Shown in pieces: positions 42,245-50,345 of a stretch of DNA of 64,000 bases. Within the stretch, counting starts at the first letter, position 1. Every line of letters begins with the position of its first letter. The stretch is from Micromonospora marina. GTDB taxonomy: Bacteria; Actinomycetota; Actinomycetes; Mycobacteriales; Micromonosporaceae. Where the stretch lies: NCBI RefSeq assembly GCF_900091565.1, contig NZ_FMCV01000015.1:81976-145975 (forward strand), written 5' to 3'. The translations under genes and the position numbers were made by a program. The notes below the pieces were generated by a model. That model had not been told where the DNA came from. It did not search any database and saw only the letters and a list, made by a program, of their open reading frames with translations.

Positions 42245-43315
42245 ATGAGTGCTCGGGATCCCCTCGCCGACCTGCGCCGGATCGCGTTCCTGCTGGAGCG
42301 GGCGAACGAGGCCACGTACCGGGTCCGGGCGTTCCGGTCGGCGGCGAAGACGCTCGGCGCGCTGCCCGCGGCCGAAATCGCCGAGCGGGCCCGCACCGGC
42401 AAGCTGACCGAGCTGTCCGGTGTCGGTGACGTCACCGCCCGCTGCGTGGCCGAGTCGCTGGCCGGCGAGGAACCGGTCTACCTGCGCCGGCTGCTGGCCA
42501 CCGAGGGCACCGACCTGGACGAGGCTGCGACGAAGCTGCGGGACGCGCTGCGCGGCGACTGCCACACCCACTCGGACTGGTCCGACGGCGGCTCACCGAT
42601 CGAGGAGATGGCGCTGGCGGCGGTCGAGCTGGGCCACGAGTACCTGGTGCTCACCGACCACTCGCCACGGCTGAAGGTCGCCCGGGGCCTGACCGCGGAG
42701 CGGCTGCGCAAGCAGCTCGACCACGTCGCAGCCGTCAACGAGGCGCTGCCGAAGGGCTTCCGCCTCCTCACCGGCATCGAGGTCGACATCCTCGCCGACG
42801 GCTCGCTCGACCAGGACGAGGACCTGCTGGCCCGCCTGGACGTGGTGGTCGGCTCGGTGCACAGCGGCCTGAACGACGACCGGGCGAGGATGACCCGCCG
42901 GATGCTGACCGCCATCGCGAACCCGCACCTGGACATCCTCGGGCACTGCACCGGGCGGATGGTCTCCTCCCGGCCCGCCGGGGTGACCGGGCCGGGTGAC
43001 CGGGGGCACCGGGCGCGTACCCGCAAGGAGAGCGAGTTCGACGCGGACGCCGTCTTCGCGGCCTGCGCCGAGCACGACGTGGCCGTCGAGATCAACTCCC
43101 GGCCGGAGCGGCAGGACCCGCCGAAGCGGCTGATCCGCCTCGCGCTGGAGGCCGGGTGCCGGTTCGCGATCGACACCGACGCGCACGCGCCGGGACAGCT
43201 CGACTGGCAGCGTTTCGGCTGCGAGCGGGCGGCGCTGTGCGGCGTACCGGCGAAGCGGGTGGTGAACACCTGGACGGCCGACCGCCTGGTGAAGTGGACG
43301 GCCGGCCGTCGCTGA
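42245..43315 (+). CDS. PHP-domain phosphoesterase with N-terminal HhH (PolX C-terminal-like)
   Basis: A 356-residue protein. The N-terminal 100 residues form the Pol-beta-like helical 8-kDa/HhH part (YRVRAFRSAAKTLGAL; LSGVGDVTARCVAE). The PHP domain follows with the metal ligands DCHTHSDWSDG, LTDHSP, GIEVDIL, GSVH, GHCTGR and DTDAH. The nucleotidyltransferase palm of PolX is absent, so it is probably a nuclease or phosphatase in DNA repair, not a polymerase. TAGATT (-10) and GGAGG both precede the ATG. Confidence 0.88.
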   Translation: MSARDPLADLRRIAFLLERANEATYRVRAFRSAAKTLGALPAAEIAERARTGKLTELSGVGDVTARCVAESLAGEEPVYLRRLLATEGTDLDEAATKLRDALRGDCHTHSDWSDGGSPIEEMALAAVELGHEYLVLTDHSPRLKVARGLTAERLRKQLDHVAAVNEALPKGFRLLTGIEVDILADGSLDQDEDLLARLDVVVGSVHSGLNDDRARMTRRMLTAIANPHLDILGHCTGRMVSSRPAGVTGPGDRGHRARTRKESEFDADAVFAACAEHDVAVEINSRPERQDPPKRLIRLALEAGCRFAIDTDAHAPGQLDWQRFGCERAALCGVPAKRVVNTWTADRLVKWTAGRR

Positions 43316-43318
43316 CGG

Positions 43319-44293
43319 TCAGCCCCGGGTGGCCGGTGCGGCCGTGCGGACGCCGGGCGCGATCACCTCGGGGCGTGGGCGGCGCCGCCCGAACAGGCCC
43401 TGGGCGACCGCGACGCCGACGAGCACCACGAACGCGCCCACCGGCTGGTGCCAGTTCATCCGCTCGCCGAGCACCACCGCGCCGACGAGCACCGCGAACA
43501 CCGGGATCAGGTACGTCACCGTGGAGGCCGTGCTCGCCCCGGCCAACCGGATGTTGCGCATGTTGATCACGAAGGCGAGCCCGGTGCCGAGCGCGCCGAG
43601 CGCCAGCACGCTCGCCGCCACGCGCGGGGAGAGGCCGGCCGGCGACGGCGGCGTGCCGACGAACGGCGCGACGATCGCGAGCTGCGCGGTCGCCACCAGC
43701 AGCTGGGCCGCCGACAGCGACAGACCGGAGTACGCGCTGCCCGCCACGAACTTCTTCTGGTACGGAATCGCCAGCCCGTAGCAGGCCGCCGCACCGAAGC
43801 ACATGAGCTGGCCGACGAAGTGGGCGCCGCCCACGCCCTCCCAGACGCCGAGCACCACGAGCACGCCGACGAAGCCCAGCCCCAGCCCGACCGCGCGCCG
43901 GGCGGTCAGCCGCTCGGTGCGGAACACCAGCACCGCCAGGGGCAGCACGATCAGCGGCGTGGTGGCGTTCCAGATGCCGGCGAGCATCGACTCGACCCGC
44001 TGCTCGCCGTAGCCGAACAGCGTGAACGGCACCGCGACGCCGAACGCGGCCACCACGAACATGTGCGCCCACACCCGCGGGTCGCGGGGCAGCCGGTCGC
44101 GCAGCACCGCCAGCACCACGAGCAGCGTCAGCGCGCCGGTGGCCACCCGGTAGAGAGTGAGGTGCACCGGGTGCAGCTCGGCCACGCCGACCTTGATGAA
44201 CAGGAAGCTGGAACCCCAGATGGCGGCGAGTGCGACGAACCCGGGCAGCCAACTGCGCACCGGGGCCCGGTCAGGAGTGATCTCGACGGTCAC
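43319..44293 (-). CDS. EamA/DMT-family transporter
   Basis: A 324-residue protein with ten predicted helices in two EamA repeats (FVALAAIWGSSFLFIKVGV and the second half starting around GQLMCFGAAACYGLAIP). It probably exports a metabolite or amino acid. The start chosen is GTG 44293 (TVEITPDRAP), because a longer frame adds a hydrophilic segment reaching into the promoter of the divergent gene. Stops 3 bp from the PHP-gene stop. Confidence 0.85.
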   Translation of the reverse strand: MTVEITPDRAPVRSWLPGFVALAAIWGSSFLFIKVGVAELHPVHLTLYRVATGALTLLVVLAVLRDRLPRDPRVWAHMFVVAAFGVAVPFTLFGYGEQRVESMLAGIWNATTPLIVLPLAVLVFRTERLTARRAVGLGLGFVGVLVVLGVWEGVGGAHFVGQLMCFGAAACYGLAIPYQKKFVAGSAYSGLSLSAAQLLVATAQLAIVAPFVGTPPSPAGLSPRVAASVLALGALGTGLAFVINMRNIRLAGASTASTVTYLIPVFAVLVGAVVLGERMNWHQPVGAFVVLVGVAVAQGLFGRRRPRPEVIAPGVRTAAPATRG

Positions 44294-44354
44294 CCCTGAC
44301 ACTCTGCCCCAGGGGTACGACGAAGTCGCGCGGTATTCCGGATGCGGGGTCACG

Positions 44355-44360
44355 TAGGGT
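44355..44360 (+). promoter_or_regulatory. -10 element (TAGGGT) for a leaderless DUF885 transcript
   Basis: TAGGGT is followed by 7 nt and the GTG at 44368; no ribosome-binding site is present. Confidence 0.55.
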
Positions 44361-44367
44361 TCGCCTC

Positions 44368-46038
44368 GTGGGACGAATCGATGACCTCGCCAACCGGTAC
44401 GTGGCCGAGTGGGCCCCGCTGAGCCCGACCGGCGCCACCTACGTCGGCATCGCCGGCTACGACGACCAGCTCGACGACCTGTCGCCCGAGGGTTACGCGG
44501 CCCGCGCCGAACTCGCCCGCCGCACGCTCGGCGAACTCGACGTGACCGAGCCGGAGACCGAGTCGGAGCGGACCGCCCAGGAGGCCATGCAGGAGCGCCT
44601 CGGCCTGGAGCTGGCCCGCTACGACGCGGGCGAGACCGGCAGCGAGGTCAACGTGATCTCCAGTGGGCTGCACGAGACCCGGATGGTCTTCGACCTCATG
44701 CCGACCGACGGCGAGGAAGCCCGGGCGAACGTGGCCGCCCGGCTCAACCGCTTCGCGTCCGCGCTGGACGGCTACAAGCGCACGCTGCGCGAGGCCGCCG
44801 CCGCCGGACGGGTCAGCTCGCGGGTGCAGCTCGTCGAGGTCGCCAAGCAGTGCGACGTGTGGGTCGACCCGGACGGCGACAACTTCTTCCACGGGCTGGT
44901 CGAGCGGATCGACGCCGACGGCGCGCTCGGCGCGGAGCTGCGCAAGGGCGCCGCCGCCGCGACCGCCGCCACCGCCGAGTTCGGGCAGTTCCTGCGCACC
45001 GATCTGGCGCCGGCGGGCCGGGAGAAGCAGGCCGCCGGGCGGGAGCGCTACGAACTGGCCTCGCAGTACTTCCTCGGCGCGAAGGTCGATCTGGACGAGA
45101 CGTACGCCTGGGGTTTCGCCGAGCTGGCCCGGCTGGAGGCCGAGATGCGGGCGGTGGCCGCGCGGATCGGCGGGCGCGGCGCCTCGATCGACGACGCGGT
45201 ACGGGCCCTCGACGCCGACCCGGCGCGGACGGTACGCGGCAAGGAGGCGTTCCGGGACTGGATGCAGGCGCTCGCCGACAAGGCGGTCACCGAGCTGAAC
45301 GGCACCCACTTCGACATCCCCGAGCAGGTACGCCGGATCGAGTGCTGCCTCGCGCCGACGAGCGACGGCGCGATCTACTACACCGGCCCGAGCGAGGACT
45401 TCTCCCGGCCGGGACGGATGTGGTGGGCGGTGCCGCAGGGCATCACCGACTTCTCCACCTGGCGCGAGGTGACCACCGTCTACCACGAGGGCGTGCCGGG
45501 TCACCACCTCCAGGTCGCCCAGACCGCCGTCCGGGCCGACCTGCTCAACCGCTGGCAGCGGCTGCTGTGCTGGGTCGCCGGGCACGGCGAGGGCTGGGCG
45601 CTCTACTCGGAGCGGCTGATGGACGAGCTGGGCTACCTCGACGACCCCGGTGACCGGCTCGGCATGCTCGACGGGCAGGCGCTGCGCGCGGCCCGGGTCG
45701 TCGTGGACATCGGCATGCACCTGGAGCTGGAGATCCCGAAGGACAACCCGTTCGGCTTCCACCCGGGTGAGCGGTGGACGCCGGAGCTGGGCTGGGAGTT
45801 CATGCGGGCGCACTGCCGGGTGCCGGACGAGAACCTGCGCTTCGAGCTGAACCGCTACCTGGGCTGGCCGGGGCAGGCGCCGTCGTACAAGGTGGGCGAG
45901 CGGATCTGGTTGCAGGCCCGGGAGGACGCGAAGGCCCGCAAGGGCGCCGACTTCGACCTCAAGGAGTTCCACCGCCAGGCGCTCGACCTGGGTTCGCTGG
46001 GGCTGGACCCGCTGCGCAGGGCGCTGGCCCGGCTCTGA
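44368..46038 (+). CDS. DUF885-family zinc metallopeptidase-like protein
   Basis: A 556-residue cytosolic protein. YHEGVPGHHLQ (H373, E374, H379) is the HExxxxH-type zinc site of this carboxypeptidase-like family, and GEGWALYSERLMDELG carries the downstream glutamate. Length and the closing region LGWPGQAPSYKVGERIW fit. Probably a peptidase of unknown substrate. GTG start in leaderless position. No signal peptide. Confidence 0.9.
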   Translation: MGRIDDLANRYVAEWAPLSPTGATYVGIAGYDDQLDDLSPEGYAARAELARRTLGELDVTEPETESERTAQEAMQERLGLELARYDAGETGSEVNVISSGLHETRMVFDLMPTDGEEARANVAARLNRFASALDGYKRTLREAAAAGRVSSRVQLVEVAKQCDVWVDPDGDNFFHGLVERIDADGALGAELRKGAAAATAATAEFGQFLRTDLAPAGREKQAAGRERYELASQYFLGAKVDLDETYAWGFAELARLEAEMRAVAARIGGRGASIDDAVRALDADPARTVRGKEAFRDWMQALADKAVTELNGTHFDIPEQVRRIECCLAPTSDGAIYYTGPSEDFSRPGRMWWAVPQGITDFSTWREVTTVYHEGVPGHHLQVAQTAVRADLLNRWQRLLCWVAGHGEGWALYSERLMDELGYLDDPGDRLGMLDGQALRAARVVVDIGMHLELEIPKDNPFGFHPGERWTPELGWEFMRAHCRVPDENLRFELNRYLGWPGQAPSYKVGERIWLQAREDAKARKGADFDLKEFHRQALDLGSLGLDPLRRALARL

Positions 46039-46045
46039 GCCGGTG

Positions 46046-46186
46046 CCGGGTGCCGGCGGGGCGTCCCGCCACGAGGACGGTGCCGAGCAGCAGGCCGGGG
46101 AAGAAGCCGCCGAGGTCGAGCCCGATCAGGGAGTAGACGGTGGTGATCGCCGCGACGATCGAGTAGCGCGACGGAAGCCATCGGAC
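46046..46186 (-). pseudogene. Start-less remnant of a small membrane protein (DUF6114-like)
   Basis: A minus-strand frame reads RYSIVAAITTVYSLIGLDLG followed by GFFPGLLLGTVLVAG, two hydrophobic segments joined by the S-x-GLDLGGFFPG pattern I associate with DUF6114 membrane proteins. An in-frame TAA lies just upstream and no start codon follows it; the frame runs on into the DUF885 gene. It is best read as the tail of a lost gene. The family assignment is tentative. Confidence 0.35.
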
Positions 46187-46194
46187 ATCTCGCC

Positions 46195-46210
46195 GTTACA
46201 ATCGAGTAAC
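46195..46210. promoter_or_regulatory. Palindromic operator-like site GTTAC-N6-GTAAC
   Basis: A 5-bp inverted repeat with a 6-bp centre in a locally AT-rich stretch that also has TTACA-N13-TGTAA overlapping it. It resembles MarR/TetR-type operators. No gene now starts beside it; only the membrane-protein remnant lies next to it. Confidence 0.4.
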
Positions 46211-46245
46211 GGATGTAAAGTACGTTCGCCCGCATGGGAGATCTC

Positions 46246-46290
46246 CACGACGGAGGGGTGGACCGCAGCGCGGTCCACCCCTCCGTCGTG
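46246..46290. terminator. Strong terminator of the DUF3068 gene
   Basis: Perfect 21-bp stem (46246-46266 with 46270-46290) with a 3-nt AGC loop, 16 bp after the DUF3068 stop. Confidence 0.85.
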
Positions 46291-46305
46291 CTTCCGGCGT
46301 ACCGG

Positions 46306-47457
46306 TCAGCGGCGCTCCACCTCACCGGCACCCGAACGCTGGGCCGGCACGTCGTCCGACCGCCAGTTCGTCGACGCCGGCGGGATCTCGTCGTCGAGCG
46401 GGCCGCCCACGGGCTCCTGGTCGACGCGGGTGGGCGTCGGGTCGGAGCTCGGCGCGTCCGCCCGGTGCCGGGCGCTGCCGTCACCCTTGGGCCGGGTCAC
46501 CAGCCACACGCCCGCGATCAGGGCGATCAGGCCGAGCACACCGGCGATGATCGGGCCCCAGACACTGATCAGGCCGATCTTGAAACGGTTGTCCTGCACC
46601 GTCTCGATGCTGCGGCTGATCGTGTCGTCGTTGTAGTTGAAGTCCGCGTCCAGCAGCACGGTGGGGGCGCCGGTGTCCGGGCGCAGCTCCTTGTACTGCT
46701 GCTCGCGAACCTTGATGTAGGCGCCGGTCACCGGGTCGACCCAGAGCGTACGGGTGTTGCTGTAGACGATCTGGCCGGTGGTCGCGCCGGGCGCGAACTT
46801 GCCCAGCAGCGTCTTGATGCTGTCCTCGGGCGTGTTCAGCGGCTCGTTCTCGATCCGCTGCTCGAAGCGGTACGTCTCGACGCCCTTGATCTTCTCGGTG
46901 CCGGTGAACCGCGCCGGGGCCGTCTTCTTCAGGTCGCGGTCGAACACCTGGTAGTCACGCTTGCCGGTGCCGAACGGGAACTTGTAGATCTGGCCGGAGT
47001 AACGCACGTTGCCGACCGGGGTCTGCTGCGCGCCGGACTCGTTGAGCCACTGCTCGTCCCACGGCGCCGCCGCGCCGGAGATCCGGTACAGCGCCAGCTC
47101 GGTGCTGTACTGGCTGATCACATCCTGGTTGTCGCTGCGCTTGACCGTCTGGAAGACGTTCCAGATGACCCCGTCGCCCGTCAGCTCCTTGGGCAAGCGG
47201 TCCTTGGTGTCCTCCGGCTGCGGGATGACCTCGATGCTGGACACGAGATCGGCCTGCGGTACGTCGATGCTGACTCCGCCGGCTTCGGACTTGATCTGTA
47301 GGAACTTCGCGCCCTTCGCCTCGGCGACGGACGTCGTTGGTTCCAGGTCATAGGGCAGCTTGGTCACGGCGGGGGCCACGTAGAACGGCAGCCCGGCCGC
47401 GAAGACCAGCAACAAGACACCGAGCCCGAAGAGCGCGGCGCCCACGCGAAGCTTCAC
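46306..47457 (-). CDS. DUF3068 (PorA-like) membrane protein
   Basis: A 383-residue protein with an N-terminal helix (7-30), a long extracellular beta-rich part, a second helix (about 318-340) and an acidic cytoplasmic tail. The start LFGLGVLLLVFAAGLPFYV and the SNTRTLWVDPVTGAYIKVREQQ segment are typical of DUF3068. The M. tuberculosis counterpart appears to be Rv0227c, in the same kind of locus. Role in envelope unknown. GTG start with AGGAGG at 4 nt. Confidence 0.88.
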   Translation of the reverse strand: MKLRVGAALFGLGVLLLVFAAGLPFYVAPAVTKLPYDLEPTTSVAEAKGAKFLQIKSEAGGVSIDVPQADLVSSIEVIPQPEDTKDRLPKELTGDGVIWNVFQTVKRSDNQDVISQYSTELALYRISGAAAPWDEQWLNESGAQQTPVGNVRYSGQIYKFPFGTGKRDYQVFDRDLKKTAPARFTGTEKIKGVETYRFEQRIENEPLNTPEDSIKTLLGKFAPGATTGQIVYSNTRTLWVDPVTGAYIKVREQQYKELRPDTGAPTVLLDADFNYNDDTISRSIETVQDNRFKIGLISVWGPIIAGVLGLIALIAGVWLVTRPKGDGSARHRADAPSSDPTPTRVDQEPVGGPLDDEIPPASTNWRSDDVPAQRSGAGEVERR

Positions 47458-47570
47458 TCATCCTCCTGTAACCTGCCGCCCTACGGTCTGTCGTCCGGGG
47501 CACCCGATCCTTAGCATTGGCGGGAGGTTACTCCCCAGTCACCTGCAAAAGCGACCCCCTGGATGTCCAG

Positions 47571-48800
47571 ATGTCCACAGCCACCACGCCAACAATCCCG
47601 GAGCCATCGGTAACGGGCCGTCTTCCCGCCCTCGACGCGCTGCGAGCGATCGGAGCGGTGGCGGTCGTCGGTCACCACGTCGGCTTCCAGACCGCCGTCA
47701 CCATGAACACCACGTGGGGCGGCTGGCTGGCGCGCCTGGACGTGGGCGTCGCGATCTTCTTCGTGCTCTCCGGGTTCCTGCTGTTCCGGCCGTGGGCGCT
47801 CGCTGTCGCCACCGGGCGCCCGCGGCCCCGCACCGAGCGGTACTTCTGGCGCCGCGCGCTGCGGATCGTGCCCGCGTACTGGCTGGCGGTGGTGGTCTGC
47901 TTCGTCGTCCTGCCCGGCAACCACCCGGTGTCGGCCGGTGACTGGCTGCGCCACCTCACGTTCACCCAGATCTACGGACCGGGCCAGCTCCGCTACGGGC
48001 TCAGCCAGACCTGGAGCCTCGCCACCGAGGTGGTCTTCTACCTGCTCCTGCCGCTGCTCGCCGTGCTCGCCGTGGGCCGCACCTGGCGTCCCGTCCGCAC
48101 CGTGCTGCTCGCCTCCTCCGGGGCGCTGCTGACCCTCGCATGGGTCGCCATGATGGGCGCGGGCTGGCTCGACAATGCGCTGCACACGATGTGGTTCCCC
48201 TCGTACGCCGCCTGGTTCGGCGCCGGCATGGCGCTGGCCGCGGCGCACGTGGCCCTGCGTACCGGCACCGCGCCGGCCGCCTTCCGTGTGCTCGACGACC
48301 TCGCCTCGGCGCCGCTCGCCTGCTGGGGTGCCGCGCTCGCGGTGATGGCGATCGCGACGACGCCGATCGCCGGCCCGCGCGACCTGACCGGCCCGACCGC
48401 TGTCGAGTTCGGCACCAAGCTGACGCTCTACCTCGTGATCGCCGCCCTGATCACGATCCCGGTGGCGTTCGGCGGCCAGACCCGGGCGAAGGAGGTCTTC
48501 AGCAGCGGTTCGGCGCGCTGGATGGGCCTGGTGTCGTACGGGCTGTTCCTGTGGCACCCGCTGGTCATCGAGCTGATCTACCTGCTCGACGACCGGCCGC
48601 TGTTCACCGGCGGGTTCCTCGACATCTTCGCCCTGACCATGGTCTTCGGCCTGGCGTACGCCGCGGTCAGCTACTACGGCGTCGAGCGCCCCCTCCAGAC
48701 GCTCGGCACGCAGCGCCGACGCCGGCCGGCCGGACGCGGACCGGCGGCAGGGTCACCGGCGGCCCCGGCCACCGCGCCGGACGTCGCCGCGCCCGCCTGA
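47571..48800 (+). CDS. Membrane acyltransferase (acyltransferase-3 family)
   Basis: A 409-residue protein with about ten helices. It has LPALDALRAIGAVAVVGHHV (the catalytic His of the family), FFVLSGFLLFRPW, and RYFWRRALRIVPAYWLAV. It probably acetylates or succinylates an envelope glycan. Counterpart of Rv0228, beside the DUF3068 gene as in mycobacteria. ATG 47571 is preferred; 18 codons upstream are open but start at a weak codon. Pro/Ala-rich tail. Confidence 0.9.
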   Translation: MSTATTPTIPEPSVTGRLPALDALRAIGAVAVVGHHVGFQTAVTMNTTWGGWLARLDVGVAIFFVLSGFLLFRPWALAVATGRPRPRTERYFWRRALRIVPAYWLAVVVCFVVLPGNHPVSAGDWLRHLTFTQIYGPGQLRYGLSQTWSLATEVVFYLLLPLLAVLAVGRTWRPVRTVLLASSGALLTLAWVAMMGAGWLDNALHTMWFPSYAAWFGAGMALAAAHVALRTGTAPAAFRVLDDLASAPLACWGAALAVMAIATTPIAGPRDLTGPTAVEFGTKLTLYLVIAALITIPVAFGGQTRAKEVFSSGSARWMGLVSYGLFLWHPLVIELIYLLDDRPLFTGGFLDIFALTMVFGLAYAAVSYYGVERPLQTLGTQRRRRPAGRGPAAGSPAAPATAPDVAAPA

Positions 48801-48816
48801 CAGTGACCGGCTGAAC

Positions 48817-48843
48817 ACCGGGCGTCATCCGACGACGCCCGGT
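48817..48843 (+). terminator. Terminator of the acyltransferase gene
   Basis: 10-bp perfect stem (48817-48826 with 48834-48843), 16 bp after the stop. Confidence 0.65.
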
Positions 48844-48924
48844 GGCTCGACGCCGCCGCTCGGGGCATTGCCGGGCGCGAGTCCCAGCCCTTAATGTGAC
48901 GCGCACCGCTAAATTACTTGAGAG

Positions 48925-48930
48925 TAGGGT
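48925..48930 (+). promoter_or_regulatory. -10 element (TAGGGT) upstream of the GT4 gene
   Basis: TAGGGT ends 4 nt before GTG 48935 in an AT-richer stretch; there is no ribosome-binding site. The spacing is slightly short for a leaderless start. Confidence 0.45.
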
Positions 48931-48934
48931 TCGC

Positions 48935-50131
48935 GTGGAGCGTCGCTTCGGCATACCCGGACACGTGCTGTTCCTCAACTGGCGAGACACTCGCAACCCC
49001 GAGGGCGGCGGTTCCGAGGTGTACGTGGAACGGATCGCCGGCGAGCTGGTTGCACGCGGATTCCGCGCCACCCTGTTCTGCGCCGCGCACCGCGAGGCTC
49101 CCGCCGACGAGGTCGACGAGGCGGGCATCCGGTTCGTCCGGCGCGGCGGCCGGCACACCGTCTACCTCTGGGCGGCGCTCTGCTACCTGGCCGGCGCGTT
49201 CGGCCTCGGCCCGCTCGCCGCCCGCCGGGGCGGCCGGCCGGACATCCTCGTCGACGTCTGCAACGGCCTGCCGTTCCTCTCCCCGCTCTGGGCCCGGCGA
49301 CCGGTGGTCAAGCTGATCCACCACGTGCACCGCGAGCAGTGGCCGGTGGTCCTGCCGCAGTTTGCCGCCCGGTTCGGCTGGTGGGTCGAGTCGTCACTGG
49401 CGGTACGCGTCTACCGGCGGTGCCGGTACGTCACCGTGTCCGAGGCGACCCGGCGCGAACTCGCCACCCTCGGCGTACCGCCGGAGCAGGTCTCGGTGGT
49501 CTACAACGGCACGCCGGAGCTGCCCCGTACCGACGCCGGGCGCGCCCCGTTCCCGCTGCTCGTGACGCTGAACCGCCTGGTGCCGCACAAGCGGGTGGAG
49601 GTGGCGTTGCGCGCGGTGGCGGCGCTCGCCGACGAACTGCCCCAGCTCCGCCTGGTGGTCGCCGGGCAGGGCTGGTGGGAGTCGCACCTGCGCGAGGTCG
49701 CCGACGAGCTGGACATCACCGACCGGGTCGACTTCCGGGGCTTCGTGACGGAGGAGGAGAAGGCCGCGCTGCTCGCCTCGGCCTGGGTCGCCCTGACGCC
49801 GTCGCTCAAGGAGGGCTGGGGGCTGACCATCGTGGAGGCCGGCGCCGCCGGTACGCCCACAGTGGCGTTCCGGGAGGCGGGCGGCGTCGCGGAGGCGGTG
49901 GTCGACGGGCGTACCGGCCTGCTGGCCGACGACATCGACGACTACCTGGCGAAGGTGCGCACGCTGCTGCGCGACGACGCGATGCGTCAGGAGATGGGTG
50001 CTCAGGCCAGGCGGCACGCGGCGAACTTCACCTGGCCGGTGGCGGGGGAACGCTTCGCGACCCTGCTGGAGACCGCGGACTCGCCCCGCCCGGTACAGCG
50101 GCGGGGCGACCCGTCCTACCTGTTGCCGTAG
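48935..50131 (+). CDS. GT4-family glycosyltransferase
   Basis: A 398-residue GT-B enzyme. Nucleotide-sugar features: NPEGGGSEVYVERIAGEL near the start, NRLVPHKRVEVALRA, GWWESHLRE and the E-x7-E motif in SLKEGWGLTIVEAGAAGTP. Counterpart of Rv0225. It probably adds a sugar to an envelope glycan or lipid. A frame reading through from 48842 was rejected because of its Arg-rich start. Its last 16 bp overlap the opposing small gene. Confidence 0.9.
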   Translation: MERRFGIPGHVLFLNWRDTRNPEGGGSEVYVERIAGELVARGFRATLFCAAHREAPADEVDEAGIRFVRRGGRHTVYLWAALCYLAGAFGLGPLAARRGGRPDILVDVCNGLPFLSPLWARRPVVKLIHHVHREQWPVVLPQFAARFGWWVESSLAVRVYRRCRYVTVSEATRRELATLGVPPEQVSVVYNGTPELPRTDAGRAPFPLLVTLNRLVPHKRVEVALRAVAALADELPQLRLVVAGQGWWESHLREVADELDITDRVDFRGFVTEEEKAALLASAWVALTPSLKEGWGLTIVEAGAAGTPTVAFREAGGVAEAVVDGRTGLLADDIDDYLAKVRTLLRDDAMRQEMGAQARRHAANFTWPVAGERFATLLETADSPRPVQRRGDPSYLLP

Positions 50132-50310
50132 ACCTCAGGGGCGTACGGGTCCTGCTTCCCGGTCCGCTTGGCCGCCTCCGAGGCGCTGCGAGCCTCGGTC
50201 GCGGCCTCCTCCGCCGTGGCGGTCGCGGCGGCCGAGAGCCCGCCGAGGGCAAGGACCCCCAGCAACGCCGCCACCAGGCCGGACACGACAAGGGTCAAAG
50301 CTCTACGCAT
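50116..50310 (-). CDS. Small secreted or membrane peptide (DUF2613-like)
   Basis: A 64-residue protein: one hydrophobic helix (about 4-29), a helical Glu/Ala stretch and the ending DPYAPEVYGNR. Similar small proteins (DUF2613) accompany aftD-type genes; Rv0236A is the mycobacterial case. GGAGGA lies 5 nt before the ATG. The family assignment is from size, layout and context. Confidence 0.65.
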   Translation of the reverse strand: MRRALTLVVSGLVAALLGVLALGGLSAAATATAEEAATEARSASEAAKRTGKQDPYAPEVYGNR

Positions 50311-50345
50311 GCCATTCCTCCGATGGTGAGACGTGCGAGCGGACG

